From the NCBI RefSeq assembly GCF_002005205.3, contig NZ_CP019701.2, positions 1,922,001-1,986,000 on the forward strand: a DNA stretch of 64,000 nucleotides, in the 5' to 3' direction. Under the pieces are notes generated by a model. That model was not told the origin of the DNA and made no database searches. It saw only the letters and a program-made list of their open reading frames with translations. Of this stretch, positions 45,824 through 54,465 are shown one piece after another; position 1 is the stretch's first letter; every line of letters begins with the position of its first letter. A program made the position numbers and the translations under genes. Source of the DNA: Rhizobium rhizogenes (GTDB lineage Bacteria > Pseudomonadota > Alphaproteobacteria > Rhizobiales > Rhizobiaceae).

Positions 45824-46119
45824 GAAGAGACCGAAACTTCCAGAATGCGGATGCGACAATAGGTGACGGCTGCGCCGGTAAGGGCGTTCAGGAGCGTCAG
45901 CGTCGTCGGAGCATCCGTAGTTCGATCATAGTCAGCAATTTCCTCAGATTTGTGAAAACCGCAATTATCAGGAAAATTCAAACCCGTCCAGAACAAATCT
46001 TATGCCTGCCCCATTCAGCCCATGCAGGACCGGAAACGCATTGTTCAACGCCTTGCGGGTTCGCGGCGTGGCGTGAAACGGGTAAGATCGCCATCAAGGA
46101 AACACATAAGGAGATCGTC

Positions 46120-47112
46120 ATGGGCATGCTGGTGGAAGGCGTATGGAAAGACGTCTGGTACGACACCAAGGAAACCAAGGGGCATTTCAAGCGCGGCGCC
46201 TCGCAGTTCCGCAACTGGGTGACGGTCGATGGCGCCCCCGGCCCTTCGGGAGAAGGCGGTTTCAAGGCGGAGAAGGATCGCTACCACCTCTATGTCTCTT
46301 TCGCCTGCCCCTGGGCGCATCGGACCCTGATTTTCCGCAAGCTGAAAAAGCTGGAAGACCTGATCTCCGTCTCCGTTGTCGACCCGCTGATGCTGGAAAA
46401 CGGCTGGGAATTCAAGCCTGAGGGCGAACGCACACCGGGCGCGACCGAAGACCACCTTTTCGGCTCCTCCACGCTCTGGCAGGTCTACACCAAAGCGGAC
46501 CCCAAATATTCCGGGCGCGTCACCGTGCCCGTGCTGTGGGACAAACAGCGCGGCACCATCGTCTCCAATGAATCTGCGGAAATCATCCGCATGTTCAACT
46601 CCGCCTTCAACGATCTCACCGGATCGAAAGCGGATTATTACCCGGAGGCGCTGCGCGCCGAGATCGATGCACTGAACGACATCATCTACGACACCGTCAA
46701 TAACGGCGTCTACAAGGCCGGTTTCGCCACCACGCAGGATGCCTATCAGCAGAATGCCGTGAAGGTGTTCGAAACGCTGGACATGCTGGAAGATCGCCTG
46801 AAGGACCGGCGCTTCCTGCTCGGTTCAGAACAGACGGAAGCGGACTGGCGCCTGTTCACCACTTTGGTGCGGTTCGATCCCGTCTATGTCGGCCATTTCA
46901 AGTGCAACATCCGCCGCATCCACGACTATCCGCACCTGACGGGTTACCTGCGCGATCTCTACCAGACGCCGGGCGTGCCTGATACGGTGGATATGCGCCA
47001 CATCAAGGAACATTATTACCGCAGCCACCGCACCATCAACCCGACCGGTATCGTGCCCGTCGGCCCGGAGCTGGACCTGACCATGGCCCATGGCCGCGAG
47101 GCGCTCTCCTGA
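46120..47112 (+). CDS. yqjG: Glutathionyl-hydroquinone reductase (Xi-class GST)
   Basis: 330 residues. The catalytic Cys lies in FACPWAHRTLI (CPWAHR, about residue 66), the Xi-class signature; SNESAEIIRMFN and DAYQQNAVKVFETLDMLEDRL are also typical. It reduces glutathionyl-hydroquinones, releasing glutathione as GSSG. AAGGAG lies 7 nt before the ATG at 46120. Probably a quinone-detoxifying enzyme. Confidence 0.94.
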   Translation: MGMLVEGVWKDVWYDTKETKGHFKRGASQFRNWVTVDGAPGPSGEGGFKAEKDRYHLYVSFACPWAHRTLIFRKLKKLEDLISVSVVDPLMLENGWEFKPEGERTPGATEDHLFGSSTLWQVYTKADPKYSGRVTVPVLWDKQRGTIVSNESAEIIRMFNSAFNDLTGSKADYYPEALRAEIDALNDIIYDTVNNGVYKAGFATTQDAYQQNAVKVFETLDMLEDRLKDRRFLLGSEQTEADWRLFTTLVRFDPVYVGHFKCNIRRIHDYPHLTGYLRDLYQTPGVPDTVDMRHIKEHYYRSHRTINPTGIVPVGPELDLTMAHGREALS

Positions 47113-47129
47113 CGGGAAGCCTCCCGCCA

Positions 47130-47621
47130 CTACCAGTGGTCGGCGATTTCCGTTTCGCCGGCAAGTTCGGCGAGGCGGCGGCGGGTGGCGGCTGTCACCC
47201 CTTCCGGCAAAGCCGAAAGATCGAAAAAGCCGCTTTCGGCAATTTCATGGTCCGGCTTTTTCGGAGCTGTCTGGCTGACCTCCAGCCGGTAGAGTGCCAC
47301 GTGGTCGCGATTGCTGCCTTCCAGATTGAGATAGACATGGAAAAGCTGAGGGGTTGAGGCGGCCACGAGGTTGCCCTCCTCGCGGATTTCCTTGTGCAGC
47401 GCCATCAGCAGAGTTTCGCCACGCTCCACCCCGCCGCCCGGCAGATACCAGCCCGGCAGATAGGTATGCCGCACCAGAAAAATCCTGCCCTTTTCATCGA
47501 AACAGGCCGCACGCACGCCAAGCGTGGCACCCCGTGTGAGCAGAAAAATGAAATGCAGAAAGCGGATGAAGACACGCATGTGGAACGGACGGGCCTTCTG
47601 CCCGGTTGTCTCGTCATTCAC
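47130..47621 (-). CDS. NUDIX hydrolase with altered Nudix box
   Basis: 163 residues. The box reads GGGVERGETLLMALHKEIREEGNL: the first and catalytic Glu residues are kept, but Arg of the RE pair is Lys and the late Gly is Asn. AGGGTGA precedes the ATG. A hydrophobic stretch near the N terminus (FIRFLHFIFLLT) may be a membrane-associating segment. Likely still a nucleotide pyrophosphohydrolase; substrate unknown. Confidence 0.88.
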   Translation of the reverse strand: MNDETTGQKARPFHMRVFIRFLHFIFLLTRGATLGVRAACFDEKGRIFLVRHTYLPGWYLPGGGVERGETLLMALHKEIREEGNLVAASTPQLFHVYLNLEGSNRDHVALYRLEVSQTAPKKPDHEIAESGFFDLSALPEGVTAATRRRLAELAGETEIADHW

Positions 47622-47687
47622 CCTGGTTTCTCCCCGCCGGCAGGCTTTTATTGGACGTGCCGCATATCATAGGTTATCTCTGCCGCC

Positions 47688-48638
47688 ATGTTCAAACTTG
47701 CGCATATTTCAGACGTCCATTTGGGGCCACTGCCAAAGCTCACTTTCCGGGAACTTGCATCCAAGCGTATCACCGGTTTCGTCAACTGGCACCGCAACCG
47801 CCGCAAGCATCTCTTCACCGATACGCTGGAAAAGCTGCTCGACGATCTCGAGACAAAGTCGCCAGACCATCTGGCTATCACCGGCGATCTCGTCAATCTT
47901 GCGACCGGCATTGAAATTCGCGCCGCCGCCGACTGGCTGGAGGAAGTGGGCGAGCCTGAAAGAACCTCCGTCGTTCCCGGCAATCACGACGCCTATGTTT
48001 CCGGCGCGCACGACAAGGCCATGCAGGCTTGGTATCCTTACGTGCGCGGCGATGGCGACCCGCCGGAATGGGACGATGACCGCAAGATTTTCCCCTATAT
48101 GCGCGTGCGTGGCCCGGTCGCGCTGATCGGCTGCTCAACCTCGATTGCCACGCCGCCCTTTTCAGCCACCGGCTATTTCGGCAACCGGCAGGCGCGCGCC
48201 ACTGCGGAACTTTTGAAAAAAGCTGGCGAACAGGGGCTGTTCCGCGTGGTGATGATCCATCACCCGCCAATTCGCGGTGCCACCGCCACCCACAAGCGCA
48301 TGATCGGCATCCGTCGTTTCGCAGCGGCGCTGGGCGTCGGCGGCGCGGAACTCGTGCTGCATGGTCACACCCATCTCAACACGGTTTACTGGTTGAATAC
48401 GCATCACGGGGAAGACCACATTCCGGTCGTCGGCATCGCCTCGGCCAGCCAGGGGCCGGGTGGGGAAAAACCGCGCGCGGCCTATAATCTCTTCCACATT
48501 TCCGGTGGTCCCGGCACATGGAATGTCGCCTGTGAGCGCCATAGTCTTGATGAGACGGGAACGGGTGTGGCGCTGGAAGATATCAGGGTGTTTTATGAAA
48601 ACGGGCGGCCGCTGGGGTTTTCCCTGTTGGGGGAATAG
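47688..48638 (+). CDS. Metallophosphoesterase
   Basis: 316 residues with calcineurin-type motifs: ISDVHLG, ITGDLVNL, VPGNHDAY, VMIHHPP and LHGHTHLN. A basic segment at about 28-45 (SKRITGFVNWHRNRRKH) is conserved in this subfamily. Unlike the phosphoesterase at 25.5 kb it lacks acidic inserts. Function beyond phosphodiester hydrolysis unknown. Confidence 0.93.
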   Translation: MFKLAHISDVHLGPLPKLTFRELASKRITGFVNWHRNRRKHLFTDTLEKLLDDLETKSPDHLAITGDLVNLATGIEIRAAADWLEEVGEPERTSVVPGNHDAYVSGAHDKAMQAWYPYVRGDGDPPEWDDDRKIFPYMRVRGPVALIGCSTSIATPPFSATGYFGNRQARATAELLKKAGEQGLFRVVMIHHPPIRGATATHKRMIGIRRFAAALGVGGAELVLHGHTHLNTVYWLNTHHGEDHIPVVGIASASQGPGGEKPRAAYNLFHISGGPGTWNVACERHSLDETGTGVALEDIRVFYENGRPLGFSLLGE

Positions 48639-48650
48639 GTTCGCTGCCGT

Positions 48651-48849
48651 GAGGTTGGAGCGTGTGGCTTCCCCCCCTCTGCCCTGCCGGGCATCTCCCC
48701 CTCAAGGGGGGAGATCGACTCGTGGTTGGGTCTCGCCCATCTCGAAGGTTGAGAATGAAGTGGTGGTAGCGCCTCCTGCCGATCTCCCCCCCTTGAGGGG
48801 GAGATGCCCGGCAGGGCAGAGGGGGGTAAAGCCCCACCCTCAAGGCCCA
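48651..48849. repeat. Large palindromic intergenic element (RIME-like)
   Basis: Two near-identical arms of 45 and 46 bp (48672-48716 and 48781-48826), inverted, with a single-base indel, flank a 64-bp spacer. Each arm contains TCTGCCCTGCCGGGCA and CCCCCTCAAGGGGGGAG. Weaker symmetry extends to about 48651 and 48849, ending one base from the leuA stop. Sequence and structure resemble the Rhizobium intergenic mosaic elements (RIME). It could also protect or terminate the converging transcripts. Confidence 0.85.
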
Positions 48850-48850
48850 C

Positions 48851-50560
48851 TTACCGCGCCCGCTCTTCCAGCACCCGATTGGCCGCCGAAACGATCGCCT
48901 CCAGCGAAGCCGCCACAATGTTCGTATTGACCCCCGCCCCGAACAGCTTGCCGCCCGGATGCTCCATCTCGACATAAGCGATGGCCGAAGCATTCGAGCC
49001 ATGCTGCAGCGAATGCTCCGAATAATCATTCACCGACAGGTCAATGCCGAGATAGACCGACAGCGCATTGATGAACCCGTCAATCGGACCGGTTCCCTTG
49101 CCCTCGATGCGCTTCACCTCGCCATTATCGGTGATCTCGGCGGCAACGATGCGCACGCCCTTGAAATCGCCGGCCGGATAGGTGTGGTGATCGACGAACT
49201 TGATGCGCGCCTTCGGCTGCGTCACGTAACGCTCGATAAAGCGCTCATAGATGCGCTTGGCCGGCAGTTCCACGCCTTCTTCATCGGTAATGCGCTGGAT
49301 ATCCTCGCGGAACTCCACCTGCAGGTTGCGCGGCAGGTTGATGCCGTAATCCTGCTGCAGAATATAGGCGATGCCGCCCTTGCCGGATTGCGAGTTGATG
49401 CGGATGATCGCCTCATAGGAACGGCCGACATCCTTCGGGTCGATCGGCAGATAGGGCACTTCCCAGACGGGATGGTTGGCGACCTTGATCGCCTTCATGC
49501 CCTTGTTGATCGCATCCTGATGCGAGCCGGAAAAGGCCGTGTAAACCAGTTCGCCGACATAAGGGTGGCGCTCGGGGATCGTCATCTCGTTGGAATATTC
49601 GTAAACCGACTTGATGCGCTCGATATCGCGGCAATCCAGCTCCGGATCGACACCCTGCGTATACATGTTCAGCGCCAGCGTCACGACGTCGACATTGCCG
49701 GTGCGCTCGCCATTGCCGAACAGCGTGCCTTCGACGCGGTCTGCACCGGCCATCAGGCCGAGTTCGGTTGCCGCAATGCCGGTGCCACGGTCATTATGCG
49801 GATGCAGCGAGATGATGACGTTTTCGCGATTATCGATATTGCGGCACATCCATTCGATCTGGTCGGCATAGATGTTCGGCGTCGCCATTTCCACCGTCGA
49901 AGGCAGGTTCAGGATCAGCTTGTTGTCGGCCGTCGGCTTCACCACCTCGACCACGGCGTTGCAGATTTCCAGCGCCACTTCCAGTTCGGTGCCGGTAAAG
50001 CTCTCAGGCGAATATTCGAAACGGTAACCGCCGCCGGCCTTCGCCGCCATGTCGGTGATCATCTTGGCCGCATCGACGGCGATCTGCTTGATGCCGTGTA
50101 CATCCTTGCCGAACACCACGCGACGCTGCAGTTCCGAAGTGGAATTGTAGAAGTGGATGATCGGCTTGTTGGCGCCTTCCAGCGCCTCAAAGGTGCGGGT
50201 GATCAGCTCCGGGCGGCACTGTACCAGCACCTGCAGGGAGACATCGTCAGGCACATTGCCTTCTTCCACGCACCAGCGGGCGAAATCGAAATCCGTCTGC
50301 GAGGCGGAGGGGAAACCGATCTCGATTTCCTTGAAGCCCATTTCGAGCAGCAGCTTGAACATGCGGGCCTTGCGGTCGTGGCCCATGGGGTTGACCAGCG
50401 ACTGGTTGCCATCGCGCAGATCCACCGAACACCAGATCGGCGCCTTGTCGATGATCTTGCCCGGCCAGGTGCGGTCAGGGATATTGATGGTCGGGTAAGG
50501 GCGATACTTCACGCTCGCGTCGTTCATGCCCTTGGAAATATTGGTGATCTTGCCGTCCAT
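48851..50560 (-). CDS. leuA: 2-isopropylmalate synthase (long LeuA2-type)
   Basis: 569 residues. First committed step of leucine synthesis: acetyl-CoA and 2-oxoisovalerate to 2-isopropylmalate. DLRDGNQ and HPHNDRGTG are the catalytic metal-site motifs; the C-terminal 140 residues form the leucine-binding regulatory domain. The N terminus (MNDASVKYRPYPTINIPDRTWP) marks the type 2 enzyme. AAGGAGG lies 7 nt before the ATG. A leucine-rich leader reading frame lies upstream. Confidence 0.97.
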   Translation of the reverse strand: MDGKITNISKGMNDASVKYRPYPTINIPDRTWPGKIIDKAPIWCSVDLRDGNQSLVNPMGHDRKARMFKLLLEMGFKEIEIGFPSASQTDFDFARWCVEEGNVPDDVSLQVLVQCRPELITRTFEALEGANKPIIHFYNSTSELQRRVVFGKDVHGIKQIAVDAAKMITDMAAKAGGGYRFEYSPESFTGTELEVALEICNAVVEVVKPTADNKLILNLPSTVEMATPNIYADQIEWMCRNIDNRENVIISLHPHNDRGTGIAATELGLMAGADRVEGTLFGNGERTGNVDVVTLALNMYTQGVDPELDCRDIERIKSVYEYSNEMTIPERHPYVGELVYTAFSGSHQDAINKGMKAIKVANHPVWEVPYLPIDPKDVGRSYEAIIRINSQSGKGGIAYILQQDYGINLPRNLQVEFREDIQRITDEEGVELPAKRIYERFIERYVTQPKARIKFVDHHTYPAGDFKGVRIVAAEITDNGEVKRIEGKGTGPIDGFINALSVYLGIDLSVNDYSEHSLQHGSNASAIAYVEMEHPGGKLFGAGVNTNIVAASLEAIVSAANRVLEERAR

Positions 50561-50878
50561 TTCGCTTCCTCCTTGCGCAGTCCGCGGGCTTCTTCAAGCC
50601 ATCGGCGGATGCGCGGCCCTTGAGGGCCTAAATCCGGTATAAAATGAGATTTCGAGATGAGGAGCGTTTGCGCCAGCGGGCTTTCGGCCGCCGGGCGCTC
50701 CTCACTGGACCCGGCAACCGCGTGTAAGGTCGAGGCTAAGAAGCGAGAGTGCACCGCACGGCGAGGCCTTCGCAGAAATCTGCGCGCTCATGCCGGAAAT
50801 GGTTGCGATGCGGTTGCTCATGGCGACGTGTATAAACAGCGACTGGCGGTCTGACAAGTGATGTTGTGATGACCGGCG
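50561..50878 (-). promoter_or_regulatory. leuA leader region with candidate attenuator
   Basis: 318 bp. It contains the leader frame and a long hairpin on the minus strand: TGAGGAGCG pairs with CGCTCCTCA (50658-50666 and 50696-50704), with a second inner stem. The hairpin begins at the leader stop codon. A T-rich stretch (CATTTTATA) is about 12 nt beyond. A second hairpin (GGCCC/GGGCC) lies near 50610. The T-run is weaker than in standard terminators. Confidence 0.5.
50702..50791 (-). CDS. Candidate leuA leader peptide (leucine-rich)
   Basis: 29 codons ending in TGA; an upstream in-frame ATG at 50821 would give 39. The centre reads ALSLLSLDL, five Leu codons in nine. Leader peptides rich in Leu codons control leuA by ribosome-mediated attenuation in many alphaproteobacteria. 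Ribosome sites for both starts are weak, which lowers confidence. Confidence 0.5.
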   Translation of the reverse strand: MSAQISAKASPCGALSLLSLDLTRGCRVQ

Positions 50879-51121
50879 CTATTTTCCAGAATGACTATTC
50901 TCCAACATCTCCACAATCCATTTCGCCACTAGCGACTGGCGTGTAGTTCCAAGGCGCGTCGCTTCTCCATCCAGTTCACGCAAAACATTCTCGGGAAGAT
51001 TAATATCTACACGCACCAAATCCAGTCCCGCATGGCGAGCCGTGGACCAATCTAGATATTCATCGATGTCTTCGCCTTGGTCGAATTTCCTGTCGAACTC
51101 TTCAGTGCTGATCGTCTTCAT
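50879..51121 (-). CDS. CopG/BrnA-like antitoxin, no toxin partner
   Basis: 80 residues. The N-terminal part (MKTISTEEFDRKFDQGEDIDEYLDW) is the BrnA/CopG antitoxin opening that wraps a partner, and VRVDINLPENVLRELDGEATRLGTTRQSLVAKWI is a ribbon-helix-helix DNA-binding domain. The toxin (BrnT type) normally lies immediately upstream; there is no such gene, only 73 bp before the BenE gene. Orphan regulator or remnant. Confidence 0.82.
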   Translation of the reverse strand: MKTISTEEFDRKFDQGEDIDEYLDWSTARHAGLDLVRVDINLPENVLRELDGEATRLGTTRQSLVAKWIVEMLENSHSGK

Positions 51122-51194
51122 AACACTGTTCCTGTCTCCAGAACGCCGACGGAAATGAGCAGATAAATATTTCTTAAAACAATAAGCACCCTAT

Positions 51195-52373
51195 CTAACC
51201 ACGCTTCACCACCCGCTGCAACGCCATCATCAGCCCGCCACCGATCAGGCCCCAGAAAGCTCCGGAAACGCCTGCGAAAGACAGGCCCGAGGCCGTGATG
51301 AGGAAGGTGATCGCCGCTGCCTCACGGGTTTCCGGCTCCTTGAAGGCCGCGACGGCGGAACCGGAAAAGGCACCGACCAGCGCCAGCCCCGCCACCGCCT
51401 GAATGAGGATCGGTGGCGCCAGCGCCACGAAGGCCGTGACCACGCCAGCCAACAGGCCGAAGATGATGTAACCGACACCGCCGATGATCGCCGCCCAATA
51501 GCGCCGTTTGGGGTCGGCATGGGCGTCCTCGCCCGCGCACATCGCCGCGGTGATCGCCGCGAGATTGACGGCATGGCCGCCAAAGGGGGCCGAAAGCAGC
51601 GAGAAGAAACCGGTCGTGGCGAAAAGCGGTCCGGGTTGCGGATCGTAATGATTGACCTTCAGCACCGCGATGCCGGGAATATTCTGCGAGGCCATGGTGA
51701 CGATGAACAGCGGCAGCGCGATGGAGACGACGGCATGCAGGCTGAAGACGGGCGTCACCCACTCCATCGGCGGCGTCAGCGATTGCGCCACGCTATCGAG
51801 CGCGCCAGCCGGAATATCGACCCCGAAGATCATGACGAGCACGAAGGCGGCAAGCGCCGCAGGCACGGCGAAAAGCCGCCGGAAAGCACCCACCACGATC
51901 CAGGCGAGAATGATCGGCAGGCCAAGCGCCGGGTTGAAACCGATCGCCTTGATCGGCGCGAAACACAGGCCGATGATGACACCTGAGAGCATGGCATTGG
52001 CAAGTGGCGCGGGAATGGAGGCAACCGCCCGCCCGAGCGGCCGGAACAGGCCGGCGATGATGATCAGCACGGCGCAGATGATGAAACCGCCCACCGCCGC
52101 CGGAAATCCGCCCTCGATCACGCCCGTGGTCGCCAGCAGGGCCGCACCCGGCGTCGACCACGCGATACTGATCGGCAGCCGTGTGGCGACAGAAAGAACG
52201 ATGGCGCAAAGCCCCATCGCCACCGAAAGCGCCATCAGCCCGGAAGCCGCCTCGAAATCCGTCGCGCCGACGGCTTTGAGGCCCTGCAACACGACGGCAA
52301 AGGAGCTGGCAAAACCGACAAAGGCGGTGAGGCACCCCATGAACAGGCTCTGGACGGAAAAATCTTTCAGCAT
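51195..52373 (-). CDS. benE: Benzoate/H+ symporter BenE-family membrane protein
   Basis: 392 residues from the ATG at 52373, 12 predicted helices, BenE family features (LQGLKAVGATDFEAASGLMAL, AWSTPGAALLATTG, TTGFFSLLSAPFGGHAVNLAAITAAMCAG). An import role for benzoate or a related aromatic acid is inferred from the family. No benzoate catabolic genes are nearby. Upstream in-frame extension lacks homology and was excluded. Confidence 0.9.
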   Translation of the reverse strand: MLKDFSVQSLFMGCLTAFVGFASSFAVVLQGLKAVGATDFEAASGLMALSVAMGLCAIVLSVATRLPISIAWSTPGAALLATTGVIEGGFPAAVGGFIICAVLIIIAGLFRPLGRAVASIPAPLANAMLSGVIIGLCFAPIKAIGFNPALGLPIILAWIVVGAFRRLFAVPAALAAFVLVMIFGVDIPAGALDSVAQSLTPPMEWVTPVFSLHAVVSIALPLFIVTMASQNIPGIAVLKVNHYDPQPGPLFATTGFFSLLSAPFGGHAVNLAAITAAMCAGEDAHADPKRRYWAAIIGGVGYIIFGLLAGVVTAFVALAPPILIQAVAGLALVGAFSGSAVAAFKEPETREAAAITFLITASGLSFAGVSGAFWGLIGGGLMMALQRVVKRG

Positions 52374-52655
52374 GAAGCACTCTGCGGCCTGCTGCCTGTC
52401 GCAAAAACCGCAGCGGTCTGCATTGACGACGGACAGGAACAAAACTTGAAGCGTGGAGCGCGAATCCGAAGATGGCGACACGCTTTGGATGAAGCATGAC
52501 TATATTCAGGATCAAAAAAGACAAGGCTTGGCAAGATGAGCGGCCGGGCTTCAGGTACGGGAGACGCGGAAAACGTCATCAAAGTTTAGCGACAGGGGGC
52601 TAATCCTCACGGCATCCATAACAGCAGGGCAGCCGCCACAAGAGGGATCGTCTCC
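52374..52655. other. Divergent intergenic region
   Basis: 282 bp between benE and the secreted esterase-like gene. No hairpin with a T-run, repeat or clear promoter hexamers were recognised. Confidence 0.4.
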
Positions 52656-53738
52656 ATGTTTCGCATCGCCACCATCGCCGCTCTTTGCCTTGTGGCACTT
52701 CCGGCCGCCGCGCAGACCCCGCCAGCGCCGGCCTTTCTTGGCCAGATCGTCGTTCCTTCGGGCCTCTCCATCAATGGCGTCGCCTTCGGCGGCATTTCGG
52801 ATCTCGCCTTCGACAGTGAAACCGGCCGTTATCTCGCTGTTTCCGATGATCGTGTGGAGAATGGTCCCGCCCGCTATTACGAGCTGGAACTGGCCGTCAC
52901 GGAAGGCGTCGTTAAGCTGAACATCGCCGCCACGCGGGAATTGAAGGATGAGGCCGGCGCAGCCTTCGCCCTAAAGGGCATCGATGCCGAGGGAATAGCG
53001 CTCGACCGTAAGGGCGGCAAGCTCTACTGGTCCTCCGAGCGTGACCTCAAGAACCAGCCCGCGCTTTATGCCTCGGACCTCGATGGCGGCAATGTCAAGC
53101 GGCTGGAATTGCCCGGCGCCTATCTCGTCGATGACGCGAAGACCAAGGGGGTACAGAACAATCTCGCCTTCGAGGGCCTGACGCTGATGCCCGGCCGGCT
53201 GATCGCCGCCACCGAAAATGCCTTGATCCAGGACGGCCCGAAGGCGACACCACAGGCCGGCAGCCCGGCCCGTATCCTCGTGATCGACACGACGACGCTG
53301 AAGCCGGTCGCGGAACATGTCTATGTCACCGAGGCGATCTCGAAGACCCCGACAGCCGCCGAGCCGAAATATAACGACAATGGTCTCTCCGCCATTGAGG
53401 CCCTGCCGGATGGCCGTTTCGTTGCCGTCGAGCGCAATTTCGCTTCCGGGGTCGGCAACCATATCCGCTTTTTCATCGCCGACCTCTCCCGCGCCGACAA
53501 TATTCTCGGCAGGGACAAGATCGATCAGGCATCCGTGACCGCCGTATCCAAATCAGCGTGGTTCGAAATCAACGAAGGCGATTTCGGCCTCGATATCGAC
53601 AATATCGAAAGCTTCGCCTTCGGGCCGGTGGTGGATGGCAAGCAGCTCTTCGTCATCGCCTCGGACGACAATTTCAATCCGGGCAAGCAGTTCACCCAGT
53701 TTGCGCTCTTCGCAATTCCCGCAAATTTGGGTCAGTAG
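52656..53738 (+). CDS. Secreted esterase-like phytase-family protein
   Basis: 360 residues. Signal peptide FRIATIAALCLVALPAAAQ, cleaved after about residue 20. The mature part matches the esterase-like activity of phytase family: SGLSINGVAFGGISDLAFDSETGRYLAVSDDR, GIDAEGIALDRKGGKLYWSSE, NDNGLSAIEALPDGRFVAVERNF. A beta-propeller is expected. Activity on phosphate esters is predicted only from the family. Confidence 0.9.
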   Translation: MFRIATIAALCLVALPAAAQTPPAPAFLGQIVVPSGLSINGVAFGGISDLAFDSETGRYLAVSDDRVENGPARYYELELAVTEGVVKLNIAATRELKDEAGAAFALKGIDAEGIALDRKGGKLYWSSERDLKNQPALYASDLDGGNVKRLELPGAYLVDDAKTKGVQNNLAFEGLTLMPGRLIAATENALIQDGPKATPQAGSPARILVIDTTTLKPVAEHVYVTEAISKTPTAAEPKYNDNGLSAIEALPDGRFVAVERNFASGVGNHIRFFIADLSRADNILGRDKIDQASVTAVSKSAWFEINEGDFGLDIDNIESFAFGPVVDGKQLFVIASDDNFNPGKQFTQFALFAIPANLGQ

Positions 53739-53757
53739 GATCCGTGATGACGCAGGA

Positions 53758-53789
53758 TACCGGCTCCGGCAACGGTCGGGGCCGGTATT
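53758..53789. terminator. Hairpin between convergent genes
   Basis: ATACCGGC (53758-53765) pairs with GCCGGTAT (53782-53789). It lies between the stop codons of the esterase-like and NrsF genes. No T-run, so a weak call. Confidence 0.4.
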
Positions 53790-53820
53790 GGCAACCGGCT
53801 CGGCCAGGGGAAGGAAGCGA

Positions 53821-54465
53821 TTACCAGCGGAGAAACCGGGATCCGGCAAAAGCGCCGATCAGGCCCATGACAAGAATGCCGAGCGAATACCAGATCAGCA
53901 CGAATGCCATGCCGTTTTCGGTGCAGAACCAGGAATAGACCCACGCCCCGGCTGCACCCGCGGCGATGCCCGCCGCAAAACCGGCAAGCGCGGGATCGGC
54001 GGGCGCGGAGCGTTTGAGAACCGACAAATTCGCCAGAAACATGGGAGATGCGAAAGCCACGATCAAAAACGGGCAATGCAGAGCCGACGACCCCAGAATA
54101 AGGGTGCGGTAGCTGCCCGGCAGGGCAAAGCCCAGCTGGACGAATGCGATTGCCGCCATTGCAACGAAAATCACCGCCAGCAATGCAAAAAAGCAGCCAC
54201 GATCGCCATCCGGCCGAGCAAGGCGCCGGACAGCGAGGAACGCGACCACGGCCAGCACGGCATTGTAAGCGGACTTGATCCAGAAACCCAGTTCAGTGAA
54301 AGCATCATCCATATCGCTGCGCAGCCCGAGAATGACGAACATCAGCAGAAGCGAAATGCAGAGCGCGGGCAAGACGGCCAGCAGCAGCCTGCGCTCCAGC
54401 GCCGAAACGGGCACAGGCCTGAGGTCGCCCGCCAGTTGATCAATGATGTCTTCCGTCTTTCTCAC
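53821..54465 (-). CDS. nrsF: NrsF-type membrane anti-sigma factor (DUF1109)
   Basis: 214 residues, six predicted membrane helices. The N-terminal cytoplasmic segment (RKTEDIIDQLAGDLRPV) is the DUF1109 opening that binds the sigma factor. Two Cys are placed as in the Caulobacter NrsF pair that senses metals such as chromate or cadmium: ALHCPF (about 130) and YSWFCTENG (about 180). Its ATG overlaps the sigma gene's stop (ATGA). Confidence 0.9.
   Translation of the reverse strand: MRKTEDIIDQLAGDLRPVPVSALERRLLLAVLPALCISLLLMFVILGLRSDMDDAFTELGFWIKSAYNAVLAVVAFLAVRRLARPDGDRGCFFALLAVIFVAMAAIAFVQLGFALPGSYRTLILGSSALHCPFLIVAFASPMFLANLSVLKRSAPADPALAGFAAGIAAGAAGAWVYSWFCTENGMAFVLIWYSLGILVMGLIGAFAGSRFLRW

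Noticed and set aside
48672..48826. Insertion sequence
   Set aside because: No transposase frame lies between the arms and the spacer is only 64 bp.
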